Shown here one piece after another: positions 1 to 6,902 of a stretch of DNA of 40,514 nt. The notes beneath the pieces were generated by a model. The model was not told where the DNA came from, did no database searches, and worked only from the letters and a program-made list of their open reading frames with translations. How positions within the stretch are numbered: position 1 is the first letter of the stretch; the number at the start of each line of letters is the position of its first letter. Source of the stretch: a virus; the IMG/VR virus record IMGVR_UViG_3300033821_000038, positions 1 to 40,514 of that record; one strand, given 5' to 3'. The position numbers were made by a program, and so were the translations under genes.

Positions 1-1055
1 ATACTGGTACTACCAATACAGCAATTGGTAATAGATTATTAACAACTACTTTTAGTACCTATACTGGAACAACAGCACCTGCAAATTATTATAATAAGAC
101 ACAGATTAAGAGTTATACTGGTGCTACTTCAACTGCAATTGGGTTGAAAGCAAATACTGATAGTCCAACATTTACAACATTTGCTAAATCTATTACTTCT
201 GTCGTAAATGACAATAGTACTTGTATTGCAACAACAGCATGGTATTTTGGTCAGTGCGCAACAGCAAGTCCTTTAATGGATGGTATTGGTACTGTAGGTT
301 CATCAACATTATGGGCACATCAAGATCATGTACATCCAAGAGATACTACTAAAGCAAGTTTAAGCGGTGCAACATTTACAGGTTTACTTACTGCAAATTT
401 AGGTGCAACAATTAATGGTGCAATAATAAATTTAAATAGTAATTCGAATTTTGTAACTAATATAAATGACGGTACTTCAACAGGTACAATTACTTTAGGC
501 GGTACTGGTATACAAGCAATCAATATTGGCGCAAATACAGGTGTTAAAACAATTAACATTGGTAATAATAACTCACCTACAAACATTATTGATATTGGTG
601 GTAATTTAAGTACTGTTTGTATTGGTGGAGTAACTAATATAATTGGTATTGCAGGTACTGCTAACCGTAATGGTATTCGTAATGGCGCATCAAGAATTAT
701 TGAATCAAATAAACCAACAGCACCAATAACAGCATTAAATGCAAATTGTACTTTAACCGTTACAGAAGTTCTTGAAATGGGTATTATTGGTTTTTCTGCA
801 AGTGCTACACGTTGTTTAACACTTCCAACAGCACAAGGCGCAACAGGTTTGGTGCAAGCATTACCTAATGCACAAGTTGGCGATATAGTTAGATTTACAG
901 TTTTTAACACTTGTACATGTGGTGTTTGTATTTGTGCTGGTACTGGTGGAACAATTGTTAATCCTGTTCCTGTTACATGTGTTAATAGTTCAAGAAGTGT
1001 TATTATTAGAATTACATCAATAACAAGTGGTTCAGAAACAATAAGCGTATATTAA
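1..1055 (+). CDS. Tail-fibre-like structural protein, C-terminal part (5' end outside window)
   Basis: The frame is open from base 3 with no stop, so the gene begins upstream of the window; about 350 residues are visible. The sequence is rich in Thr, Asn, Ala, Gly and Ile with loosely repeated YTGxTxxxY and TANLGATINGAIIN-type segments, the look of a fibrous beta-structured phage tail-fibre or tail-spike shaft. The last third has a Cys-rich patch (TCTCGVCICAG) and ends ITSGSETISVY. It is followed 12 bases later by a small gene on the same strand. The structural role is inferred from composition and repeats; no specific family is recognised. Confidence 0.6.
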   Translation, partial: TGTTNTAIGNRLLTTTFSTYTGTTAPANYYNKTQIKSYTGATSTAIGLKANTDSPTFTTFAKSITSVVNDNSTCIATTAWYFGQCATASPLMDGIGTVGSSTLWAHQDHVHPRDTTKASLSGATFTGLLTANLGATINGAIINLNSNSNFVTNINDGTSTGTITLGGTGIQAINIGANTGVKTINIGNNNSPTNIIDIGGNLSTVCIGGVTNIIGIAGTANRNGIRNGASRIIESNKPTAPITALNANCTLTVTEVLEMGIIGFSASATRCLTLPTAQGATGLVQALPNAQVGDIVRFTVFNTCTCGVCICAGTGGTIVNPVPVTCVNSSRSVIIRITSITSGSETISVY

Positions 1056-1067
1056 TGATGAATATTT

Positions 1068-1277
1068 ATGAGTCAGTTAAGTGAAATTTATGACGGCTGG
1101 AAAAATTATGTGTTTCAAGACCCACAAGTAGAAGAACTTGCAAAAAAAAGAATTGCAATTTGTGTTATTAATGAATGTAAAAAATTTAAAGCAAACAAGT
1201 CATGCGCAATGTGTGGTTGTTTTATGCCCGCCAAGGTAAGAAGTTTAAAATCAAAATGTTCGCTTAATAAATGGTAA
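1068..1277 (+). CDS. Small Cys-rich protein, possible zinc binder
   Basis: This 69-residue protein starts at an ATG 12 bases after the tail-fibre-like gene and is probably co-transcribed with it. The N-terminal half is mixed alpha-like (LSEIYDGWKNYVF). The C-terminal half carries six cysteines, including CAMCGC and later CSLNKW, which could hold a zinc ion. Small proteins of this kind sit next to structural genes in other large phages, but I cannot name a function. Confidence 0.6.
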   Translation: MSQLSEIYDGWKNYVFQDPQVEELAKKRIAICVINECKKFKANKSCAMCGCFMPAKVRSLKSKCSLNKW

Positions 1278-1283
1278 AACATT

Positions 1284-1314
1284 GTATTTATATTTTATTT
1301 TATACTATATTTGC
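1284..1314 (+). promoter_or_regulatory. Promoter-like site, TTG(TATTTAT)..TATATTTG
   Basis: TTGTATTTATA is followed by TATATTTG, which fits the Bacteroidetes -33/-7 pattern (TTTG..TAnnTTTG). It also contains the GTATTTAT motif seen before many genes here. It would transcribe the interrupted homing-endonuclease gene. A 15-codon ORF (MLKIYKHQTYPNKNE) begins shortly after, but no terminator follows it. Confidence 0.45.
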
Positions 1315-1382
1315 AAAGTAAATTTAAATAATGCTTAAAATTTATAAACATCAAACATATCCCAATAAAAACGAATAATTAT

Positions 1383-1547
1383 ATGAAACGTACAAGAAAT
1401 GAATTTATTGAAAAAGCAATTTTGGTACATGGTAATGAATATGATTATAGTTTAGTTAATTATATAAAAAATAACGATAATATTATAATAATATGTAAAA
1501 AACATGGACAATTTTCTCAATTACGTAGTCACCATCTTAAGGGTTAA
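1383..1547 (+). pseudogene. Homing endonuclease, N-terminal fragment (interrupted by IS607-like element)
   Basis: The 54-residue ORF has the pattern FIEKAILVHGNEYDYSLVNYI..IICKKHGQFSQLRSHHLKG, the N-terminal module of a homing-endonuclease family common in large phages. In that family the next residues are normally CPKC and then a Vsr-like nuclease domain. Here the frame stops right after HLKG. The missing continuation (GCPKCSMSKGEN...) resumes at 4061, on the far side of the inserted element. Joining ...CTTAAG to GGTTGTCCC restores the reading frame exactly, so the two pieces were one gene. Confidence 0.8.
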
Positions 1548-1639
1548 TTAACTGCTACGATAATATTTCACAAAATTATACAAAAATTAATAATAATTAA
1601 CAAAATTTTTCGTACTTTTACAAAAAATATACTATTTAT

Positions 1640-1855
1640 ATGAAAAAGATTAACAAAATTATGGAAAATTTGAAGAACCAAACATTAAAAGTTGTCCGTG
1701 TTGATAAACACGAGTTCGAACTTGATAATGGTGATGTGTATCCAATACCTTTCGAATTGGATGTTGATGAAGATATCAGCGTTGAAGAATTTCAGAAGAT
1801 TCTGGATTCATCAAAAGAACTGATGCTAAAGATACTTGAACAGTCAAATGAATAA
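1640..1855 (+). CDS. Small acidic protein, element cargo
   Basis: This 71-residue acidic protein (LKVVRVDKHEFELDNGDVYPIPFELDVDEDISVEEFQKIL) is the first gene inside the IS607-like element. An ACTATTTATA motif lies just before the start. Its stop codon overlaps the likely ATG start of the transposase at 1848 (ATGA-type overlap), implying translational coupling. The hydrophilic beta-then-helix character would suit a small DNA-binding or regulatory accessory, but I recognise no family. Confidence 0.6.
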   Translation: MKKINKIMENLKNQTLKVVRVDKHEFELDNGDVYPIPFELDVDEDISVEEFQKILDSSKELMLKILEQSNE

Positions 1856-2483
1856 GTTATTATCCATACAACAAGTATCTCTGACTCTTGGTGTCACCAA
1901 GAAAACATTAAGGATATGGGATAACGAAGGTAAACTCATATCAGTTAAAACCGTTGGTGGACACCGTAAATACCGTGAAGAAGACATTAACAACTACATG
2001 GGTGAACACAATGTTGAAGTAGTTGTAAATGGTGTTGCCACATACAGTCGTGTCAGTTCACATGAACAGAAAACCAAAGGAGATTTGGACAGACAGTCTC
2101 AGAGGATTTCTGAGTACTGTGCAAAGAAGAAATATAGCGTGGAACACATTATAAAGGATGTCGGGTCTGGACTTTCGGACACCCGTGTTGGTTTTGTTAA
2201 ACTTGTGGATTTGGTTATTAAGAAAAAAATTAGTAAAATTGTAATCGAAAACAAAGACCGTCTTACCAGATTTCAATTCAATCTGATTAAGACTTTCTTT
2301 AACAGTTATGATGTTGAATTGGAATGTGTAGATAACAACAATATATCCAATGAGGAAGAATTTGTGAACGATATTATGATGCTCATGGCTTCGTTCTCAG
2401 GTAAGTTGTACGGGAAGCGTAGTGCGAAGCGTAAAAAGGAATTGAAAGAACAAAAACTAAAAGAAAAACAAATTATAAATTAA
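1848..2483 (+). CDS. tnpA: IS607-family transposase TnpA (MerR-HTH plus serine recombinase)
   Basis: Residues 1-50 form a MerR-type helix-turn-helix (SIQQVSLTLGVTKKTLRIWDNEGKL..VGGHRKYREEDI). From about residue 64 comes a small serine recombinase domain with VATYSRVSSHEQ, placing the nucleophilic serine at about residue 70. It continues with DLDRQSQRISEYCAKK and IVIENKDRLTRF, all typical of IS607 TnpA. The ATG at 1848 is chosen over the upstream TTG at 1836 because it overlaps the preceding stop and puts the HTH directly at the N-terminus. At about 211 residues it is full length for the family. Known IS607 transposases cut and join at GG dinucleotides, matching the junctions seen here. Confidence 0.9.
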   Translation: MNKLLSIQQVSLTLGVTKKTLRIWDNEGKLISVKTVGGHRKYREEDINNYMGEHNVEVVVNGVATYSRVSSHEQKTKGDLDRQSQRISEYCAKKKYSVEHIIKDVGSGLSDTRVGFVKLVDLVIKKKISKIVIENKDRLTRFQFNLIKTFFNSYDVELECVDNNNISNEEEFVNDIMMLMASFSGKLYGKRSAKRKKELKEQKLKEKQIIN

Positions 2484-2501
2484 ATATAATAAAATGAAAT
2501 T

Positions 2502-2720
2502 ATGAACGCAAAAGAATTTTTACAAACAATCAGAGAATTTTTAAACAAGAATTCTGAAATTGAGTTAACATCACCAACGATGTACGACCCAAATAAATTG
2601 GAACAAAAGGTATCATTCATCGTTTTTGGAAAAAACGAACTCGGAATTTATAAAAAATTCACAATAACAATTGAAGAAACTGCGCCACCAGTAGAACCCG
2701 AAAGATATAATATACAATAA
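2502..2720 (+). CDS. Small protein paralogous to the 7983 gene
   Basis: This 72-residue protein lies between tnpA and tnpB. It contains ITSPTMYDPNKLEQKVSFIVFGKN..KKFTITIEE. The gene at 7983 elsewhere in the window has the parallel string ITPTMYDPTKMQYDVSFIIMEK..PRFTVNVKD, so the two are clearly homologous. Finding a phage-gene paralogue inside the element suggests cargo captured from phage DNA, or the reverse. Function is unknown. Confidence 0.65.
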   Translation: MNAKEFLQTIREFLNKNSEIELTSPTMYDPNKLEQKVSFIVFGKNELGIYKKFTITIEETAPPVEPERYNIQ

Positions 2721-2722
2721 AA

Positions 2723-2926
2723 ATGGAAAAATTTAAAATCAATTACATATTGTTCGATAATTTTCAAAGTAATAAAACATATTTCTTTGAAAAAGAGCCA
2801 ACTAAGGAAGAATGTAAGTATTGGCTTTGGAATACTATAAATCAGTATGAAAAAGAAACTTTGGATTGGGAGTTAACCATAAATGATATCGAGATAATTA
2901 AAATTAAAAAACAATTGATTAAATGA
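2723..2926 (+). CDS. Small unknown protein, element cargo
   Basis: This 67-residue protein begins 2 bases after the previous stop and ends overlapping the tnpB start (ATGA at 2923), so it is translationally coupled to tnpB. It contains FFEKEPTKEECKYWLWNTINQYEKETLDWELTINDIEIIKI and has no recognisable motif. Tight packing between tnpA and tnpB suggests one transcript for the whole element. Confidence 0.6.
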   Translation: MEKFKINYILFDNFQSNKTYFFEKEPTKEECKYWLWNTINQYEKETLDWELTINDIEIIKIKKQLIK

Positions 2927-4059
2927 AACTAATCAGGTCGACCAAATGTAGTCTGAAATTCGCAACAGCGAAGAAACAGAATGAACTATCGGTCATCTTG
3001 AGCGAATACTCAAAGGTGGTTAATATCTTCATTGACTATTTTTGGTTGAATACTGATAAAGCAACAAAAGGTGAACTCCTTAAACCTATTGTGGATTTAC
3101 CACAAGACTCATGGTTGTCGGCTCGACTAAGAAAAGTTGCAGCCAGAGAAGCCATTGATATGATAAACGCTTCGAAACAAAGGTGGAAAGAGAAAGCCGT
3201 TAAACCACTACATAAAGGTAATCGAATGTATGTTAGTTGTACCATCGCTGATTTAGTACCGACAAAAAATAATGGATATAAGACTGAGGACAGTAGACTC
3301 TTTGATGCTTGGTTACACATAGCCTCAGTAGGTAATAAAATAATAATGGATTTACCAATAAAATACCACAAGCACTTCAACAAATACAATAATATCGGTA
3401 AGAGACTGAACTCATACATCATCACCAAGAACTATGTGCAGTTCAGTTTCGAGATAATAACTGAGACAAAGAAAGAAGGCACGAAGTGTATTGGTATAGA
3501 TACTGGTATAAACGCATTAGCAAGTCTTAACAATGGCAATCAATATGGTAAGGACATCAAAGGCTGTATCGAGAGAGTTAAAAGATGTAAGCAGAAGTCC
3601 AATGGTTATTATGTAGCCAAGAGAGCATTGAAACAAAGGATTGATGAAACAGCAAAGGAAATATTAGTTAAAGAAACCCCAGATTTAATTGTTGTAGAGC
3701 AACTAAAGAAAATGGGATTTAAAAGTAAAGCCAAACGCTTGTTGGCTAAAAATATCAGGCGTTCTATCGGAACTTGGAATTGGAAGTATTGGTTGAAAAG
3801 GTTAGAAGCACAATGCGAGATTAACCGTGTTAGTTTTCGCAGTGTAGCACCTTATTACACCAGTACAACCTGTCCAATATGTGGTCATTCCGATAGGGGA
3901 AATCGACTCGGAGAAGTGTTCTTGTGTCTCAGTTGTGGTCACGGAGACAATGCAGATATAAATGCGGGTAAGAACATTTTGAATCGGTTTCTCACGGGAC
4001 AATACGGTGCTCGTTACAAGGAAATAAAGGATGTGCAAGTTTGTGCAGATTTATTTTAA
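2923..4059 (+). CDS. tnpB: TnpB, RNA-guided RuvC nuclease of IS607-like element
   Basis: The 378-residue protein has the OrfB/TnpB layout: an N-terminal OrfB_IS605-like domain, then a RuvC domain with D193 (CIGIDTGINA), E259 (DLIVVEQLKK) and D345 (NADINAGKN). A zinc ribbon is inserted with C317, C320, C335 and C338 (CPIC..CLSC). All catalytic and zinc residues are present, so it is predicted active. TnpB proteins cut DNA using an omega-RNA made from the 3' end of the gene and the flanking DNA beyond the right end. The stop codon lies one base from the element's right GG, as expected for an omega-RNA overlapping the end of the gene. Confidence 0.92.
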   Translation: MKLIRSTKCSLKFATAKKQNELSVILSEYSKVVNIFIDYFWLNTDKATKGELLKPIVDLPQDSWLSARLRKVAAREAIDMINASKQRWKEKAVKPLHKGNRMYVSCTIADLVPTKNNGYKTEDSRLFDAWLHIASVGNKIIMDLPIKYHKHFNKYNNIGKRLNSYIITKNYVQFSFEIITETKKEGTKCIGIDTGINALASLNNGNQYGKDIKGCIERVKRCKQKSNGYYVAKRALKQRIDETAKEILVKETPDLIVVEQLKKMGFKSKAKRLLAKNIRRSIGTWNWKYWLKRLEAQCEINRVSFRSVAPYYTSTTCPICGHSDRGNRLGEVFLCLSCGHGDNADINAGKNILNRFLTGQYGARYKEIKDVQVCADLF

Positions 4060-4423
4060 CGGTTGTCCCAAATGTTCAATGTCCAAGGGCGAAAACATAA
4101 TTAAAAAATATTTAACAAAAAATAAAATAGATTTTGTGTTTCAAAAAATGTTTAATGATTGTAAATACATATCAACATTACGTTTTGATTTTTATTTACC
4201 AACATACAATATTCTAATTGAATTTGATGGAATACATCATTACAAAGCATTTAATTATTTTGGCGGTGAAAAAACATATAATGACACAATAATTAAGGAT
4301 AATATAAAAAATGAATATGCTAAAAATAATAATATTATTTTACACAGATTATCATACATTGATTTAGATAAGAATATAGTAGAAAATAAATTAAAGAAGA
4401 TTTTAAATTCATATTATTGTTGA
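4031..4423 (+). pseudogene. Homing endonuclease, C-terminal nuclease fragment
   Basis: From 4061 the frame reads NGCPKCSMSKGENIIKKYL..FQKMFNDCKYISTLRFDFYLPTYNILIEFDGIHHYKAFNYFGG..DNIKNEYAKNNNIILHRLSYIDLD. This is a Vsr/PD-(D/E)XK-like nuclease domain with the acidic FDFYLP and EFDGIHH core. It is the continuation of the fragment ending at 1547. An ATG at 4031, inside tnpB in another frame, leaves an open frame of 130 residues, so the nuclease half could still be made as a truncated protein. It lacks the N-terminal module. Confidence 0.8.
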
Positions 4424-4434
4424 AAAAATGGTAA

Positions 4435-4845
4435 TTAAAAACCATTTGTAGTGAGAGCATAACTGTCTTCAAGTGCTATACCTTGAAATTCATCAACATC
4501 TAAAGAAAGTTTTTTAAAACCAGTAAGATAAATAACAGTACCATTTACATTAACTTCAAGTTTTCCGCTTAAACATGATATCGTTTTAACATATTCTCTT
4601 TTTTTAAGTTCAATTATAGCACCTTTAGGAAGAAAATAAAAAATTGTAATGTCTTCAGAATTATTTTCATTAATAATTTTATGATATTTAATATTATTAA
4701 CACAATCATCCCATTCACTAAAAAAACGAATGATAATGCCATCATCAACTTCGTGAATAGAAGGAAATCTCTTAAGCAATTCTACTTTTCGTTTATTAAT
4801 TAGCATATTAACCTTTTCCAATATTAATTTTCTTTCATTTGACAT
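4435..4845 (-). CDS. Cupin-like small protein
   Basis: This 136-residue minus-strand protein has a helical N-terminus (NERKLILEKVNMLINKRKVELLKRF) followed by beta-rich sequence: TIFYFLPKGAIIELKKREYVKTISCLSGKLEVNVNGTVIYL. The pattern 'GA.I...K......I.CLSGKLEV..NG' resembles the barrel of cupin or RmlC-like proteins, although the usual metal-binding His residues are absent. It lies 12 bases downstream of the next minus-strand gene and is probably co-transcribed with it. The fold call is tentative. Confidence 0.55.
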   Translation of the reverse strand: MSNERKLILEKVNMLINKRKVELLKRFPSIHEVDDGIIIRFFSEWDDCVNNIKYHKIINENNSEDITIFYFLPKGAIIELKKREYVKTISCLSGKLEVNVNGTVIYLTGFKKLSLDVDEFQGIALEDSYALTTNGF

Positions 4846-4857
4846 ATCATGTTATTG

Positions 4858-5478
4858 TTAACAATATGGTACATTTTGAATTTTTTCTTTTGCTTCGGGA
4901 GTATCAATATCCATGCTCGTATAATTACCAACATATCCTTCAACATATTCCCTAATAAATAACATTTTTATTTTCGAAGGTGCTCTTTCAAATGCCACAA
5001 ATTTAATTTCATCACCTTCACTTGTGTTTAAATCAACATTTATATCCAGCCAATTAAAGCCATTAAACCATGTTCTGCCAGATGGTGCAATATCACTATC
5101 GGTTGTACCACCAAGTCTTCCTTTATCATAATCATCCCTCTTACTTATAGAAATATTATCACTATAAAAACTTAAATCGAATTTAACAGAGTCTTTCCCT
5201 TGATCATATTTATATTCAACCTTAAGAAAATAGTCAAGAGTAAGATTTGAGGCATCTTCAGAATCATCTTCCCAATCACCACCGATTTTTGACTCAAAAA
5301 CATCAGTTTTTATTTTATTTTTTCTTTCTAAAAGTGAATCACAAATAAATTGTTTTTGAAATTCTTCATTTTGCAATAAATCAATGATTTCTCGTTCTTT
5401 TAAATAATCTTCATTACCTAAAAAATCAAAATTCGATGCTTCTTCATTAATTATCTTGATAATATCTTTCTCTACCAT
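4858..5478 (-). CDS. Unknown phage protein with INEE-type N-terminus
   Basis: The 206-residue protein begins MVEKDIIKIINEEASNFDFLG. The N-terminal helix ending in IINEE resembles those of the proteins at 20572 (minus) and 24135. Mid-sequence, DDSEDASNLTLDYFLKVEYKYDQGKDSVKFDLSFYSD and RTWFNGFNWLDINVDL are beta-rich. A reverse-oriented GTATTTATA lies just upstream of the start (near 5490-5500). No family is recognised. It may be a virion-associated protein, inferred only from the N-terminal resemblance. Confidence 0.6.
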   Translation of the reverse strand: MVEKDIIKIINEEASNFDFLGNEDYLKEREIIDLLQNEEFQKQFICDSLLERKNKIKTDVFESKIGGDWEDDSEDASNLTLDYFLKVEYKYDQGKDSVKFDLSFYSDNISISKRDDYDKGRLGGTTDSDIAPSGRTWFNGFNWLDINVDLNTSEGDEIKFVAFERAPSKIKMLFIREYVEGYVGNYTSMDIDTPEAKEKIQNVPYC

Positions 5479-5489
5479 TAATTTTATTT

Positions 5490-5501
5490 TACTATAAATA
5501 C
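5490..5501 (-). promoter_or_regulatory. GTATTTATA phage promoter motif (minus strand)
   Basis: On the minus strand the sequence reads AGTATTTATAGT about 12 bases before the start codon of the 5478 gene. It is the same motif in the same spacing as before many plus-strand genes, which supports a directional promoter element. Confidence 0.5.
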
Positions 5502-5667
5502 TGAATACTTAGTATAAATGCTAAACAAACCATCGTGTTCAAGTATTTATAGATTGAAAGTCATTGCTTAATTTTCGAATTAAGTTAGGTTTGATAACAT
5601 CACGAATGCCTTTAAATTTTATTGCCAAATAGTGGTTATGCAAAATTTCGAGACTTGACTGAGAACA

Positions 5668-5706
5668 AAAAAAATTGCATCATATAAAAATGATGCAATT
5701 TTTTCA
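5668..5706. terminator. Bidirectional Rho-independent terminator
   Basis: AAAATTGCATCAT-ataaaa-ATGATGCAATTTT forms a 13-bp perfect hairpin flanked by an A-run on the left and a T-run on the right. It separates the minus-strand pair at 4435-5478 from the plus-strand gene at 5742. Confidence 0.8.
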
Positions 5707-5741
5707 TGTGATAATTAAGTATTTATAGAAAATTTGTTATT

Positions 5742-6449
5742 ATGAAAAAAAATGCTACCAAAGAAAGACTTTTCGAAGTTACTGCAAGATTGGATAAAAC
5801 ATTCAAACCAGTTTTAAATGAAGAGGTTCTTCCAGCAGAAGATAAAAGAATTGCCACAACATATCAAACAGTAACACCTGAAAGTGCAAAAGAAGGTGAT
5901 TTTGCTGATCAGGGATGGGAAAATGAAGAAGGTGAATCAATGATTCCAGATCAATATGATGCCGAAGATGGTATAACAGCAGTTGATAAAGCAGTTAAAT
6001 TCTTAAAAGATAATGGTGGTAACGAGCCATCATCAAGTCAATTTAATACTGGTGTTTGGTATTCAACTATTGACCCAGATCATAATAATGATTATTTCAC
6101 CAAAGGAATAGAAAAATATTATTCATTTCATTTAAAAGGATTTACTCCTGAAGAAGAAGCTGAGATATTTAACAAAATGAAAGGCAATGTACATGAAGAA
6201 GTAACTGCTGCTCAAACAACAATAGCTGGGCAATCTGCAATACCTCAATCACCAGATGTGCAATATGCAGATCAAACATATAAAATGATTGCACCAACAT
6301 TACAACGAATAAGAACCATTGATCAATTTCCAGCAGCATTTAAAGGATGGTTTTCAATGTTAGGATATAAACCACAAACATCAACTATTACTATTACACA
6401 AATTAGAATTGATGTCGAACAAGTAATGAGAGAATTGGGTTATAAATAA
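5742..6449 (+). CDS. Phage protein with shared KERLFEV..LDKTFKP N-terminus
   Basis: The 235-residue protein begins with the peptide TKERLFEVTARLDKTFKPVLNEE, which recurs with small changes at the N-termini of the genes at 9794, 10286, 10747 and 20115. The body is acidic and soluble, with no catalytic motif I recognise. The middle segment (FNTGVWYSTIDPDHNNDYFTKGIEKYYSFHLKGFTPEEEAEIF) looks folded. A GTATTTATAG motif lies about 20 bases before the ATG. The shared N-terminus may be a virion-targeting peptide with an L-x-E cleavage site, an inference from T4-like phages. Confidence 0.65.
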   Translation: MKKNATKERLFEVTARLDKTFKPVLNEEVLPAEDKRIATTYQTVTPESAKEGDFADQGWENEEGESMIPDQYDAEDGITAVDKAVKFLKDNGGNEPSSSQFNTGVWYSTIDPDHNNDYFTKGIEKYYSFHLKGFTPEEEAEIFNKMKGNVHEEVTAAQTTIAGQSAIPQSPDVQYADQTYKMIAPTLQRIRTIDQFPAAFKGWFSMLGYKPQTSTITITQIRIDVEQVMRELGYK

Positions 6450-6485
6450 AAAATTTAAAATAATTTGAAAATAATTTGTATTTTG

Positions 6486-6516
6486 TTTGTATTTATGATT
6501 TTAATGTATATCTTTG
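6486..6516 (+). promoter_or_regulatory. Promoter of tRNA leader 1
   Basis: TTTG at 6486-6489 and TATCTTTG at 6509-6516 are separated by 19 bases, matching the Bacteroidetes housekeeping consensus TTTG/TAnnTTTG. It lies 36 bases before the leader-peptide start. Confidence 0.8.
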
Positions 6517-6551
6517 CAGAGTAAATTTTTTTAATTAATGTTATTTGTTAG

Positions 6552-6626
6552 ATGATGAAAAATTTAGTAAACATAGTACCGCAACCCCAACATCCACAGA
6601 AATTGGAATGGGGAAACTATGCTTAA
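6552..6626 (+). CDS. Leader peptide 1 (Pro/Gln/His-rich) of tRNA attenuator
   Basis: This 24-codon ORF encodes MMKNLVNIVPQPQHPQKLEW plus GNYA. Seven consecutive codons, CCG CAA CCC CAA CAT CCA CAG, specify Pro, Gln and His. These are exactly the identities, by anticodon, of the next tRNA genes: UGG, Pro UGG, His GUG, Gln CUG and Gln UUG. The ORF sits between a Bacteroidetes promoter and a strong terminator. CCCCA (6585-6589, in the control codons) can pair with TGGGG (6609-6613); that same segment can instead pair with the terminator. Ribosome stalling on these codons would free it. The function is inferred from arrangement and pairing. Confidence 0.85.
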   Translation: MMKNLVNIVPQPQHPQKLEWGNYA

Positions 6627-6673
6627 ATTTTTCAAAAGAAAAGGTTTTAGGTTAGACAAAGAAGACCCCATTC
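6606..6673 (+). promoter_or_regulatory. Attenuator 1 antiterminator pairing
   Basis: GAATGGGG at 6606-6613, in the last codons of the leader, is perfectly complementary over 8 bases to CCCCATTC at 6666-6673, which includes most of the 5' arm of the terminator. Formation of this helix excludes the terminator hairpin. The alternative pairing of TGGGG with upstream CCCCA completes the classic three-state attenuator. Confidence 0.8.
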
Positions 6674-6698
6674 ATATCGAGTGGGGTCTTTTATTTTT
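6662..6698 (+). terminator. Attenuator 1 Rho-independent terminator
   Basis: AAGACCCCA (6662-6670) pairs with TGGGGTCTT (6682-6690) in a 9-bp stem followed by a T-rich tail. It lies between the leader ORF and the first tRNA, only 6 bases before the tRNA. Confidence 0.9.
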
Positions 6699-6703
6699 AT
6701 CAT

Positions 6704-6798
6704 TAGGGATTGATCGAGTTGGTTGAAGATGCAAGTCTTGGAAACTTGTGACGGCACAAAGGTAGTGTTGTCCGTGGGTTCGAACCCCACATCCCTAA
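6704..6798 (+). tRNA. Class II tRNA with UGG anticodon (Ser-like body)
   Basis: TAGGGAT pairs with ATCCCTA, and the T arm is GTGGG-TTCGAAC-CCCAC. The variable arm is long (about 25 nt, GACGGCAC/GTGTTGTC stem). The anticodon arm is CAAGT-CTTGGAA-ACTTG, giving UGG (Pro) at 34-36. The body with its GAGTTGGTTGAAG D arm is Ser-like. The leader upstream has Pro but no Ser codons, favouring a Pro-decoding role. Identity is therefore ambiguous. Confidence 0.75.
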
Positions 6799-6902
6799 CA
6801 AATTTAAGTTCTTTGAAATTATTGTTATAGAAATATGTTTTGAAATTGTTTCAAATCAAGTCTTTTTGACATATCTTTGTATTTAAATAAAAAAAGATTA
6901 TT

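Larger units (their letters stand above)
1542..4062 (+). mobile_element. IS607-like element with TnpA serine recombinase, small cargo genes and TnpB
   Basis: The element interrupts a homing-endonuclease gene. Both ends carry a GG dinucleotide (1542-1543 and 4061-4062). IS607 elements insert between two G's without a longer target duplication, and removing one copy rebuilds the host ORF in frame (HLK-G-CPKC). Inside are a 71-residue ORF, a MerR-HTH/serine-resolvase transposase, two small ORFs, and TnpB. Successive genes overlap or nearly touch. The left end begins GGTTAATTAACTG and the right end finishes TTATTTTAACGG, one base after the tnpB stop codon. IS607-type assignment rests on the transposase architecture and the GG junction. 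Confidence 0.85.

Noticed and set aside
326-910. 194-residue minus-strand ORF opposite the tail-fibre gene
   Set aside because: It is a shadow of the repetitive Thr/Ala/Asn-rich coding strand, with no start context and a hydrophobic low-complexity product.
1284-1383. Fifth leader-peptide attenuator (15-codon ORF after a promoter)
   Set aside because: No terminator hairpin and no tRNA group follows; the next feature is the split endonuclease gene.
2923-4059. TnpB as a domesticated CRISPR effector
   Set aside because: It lies inside a recognisable IS607-like element with intact ends and transposase; there is no array or adaptation gene.
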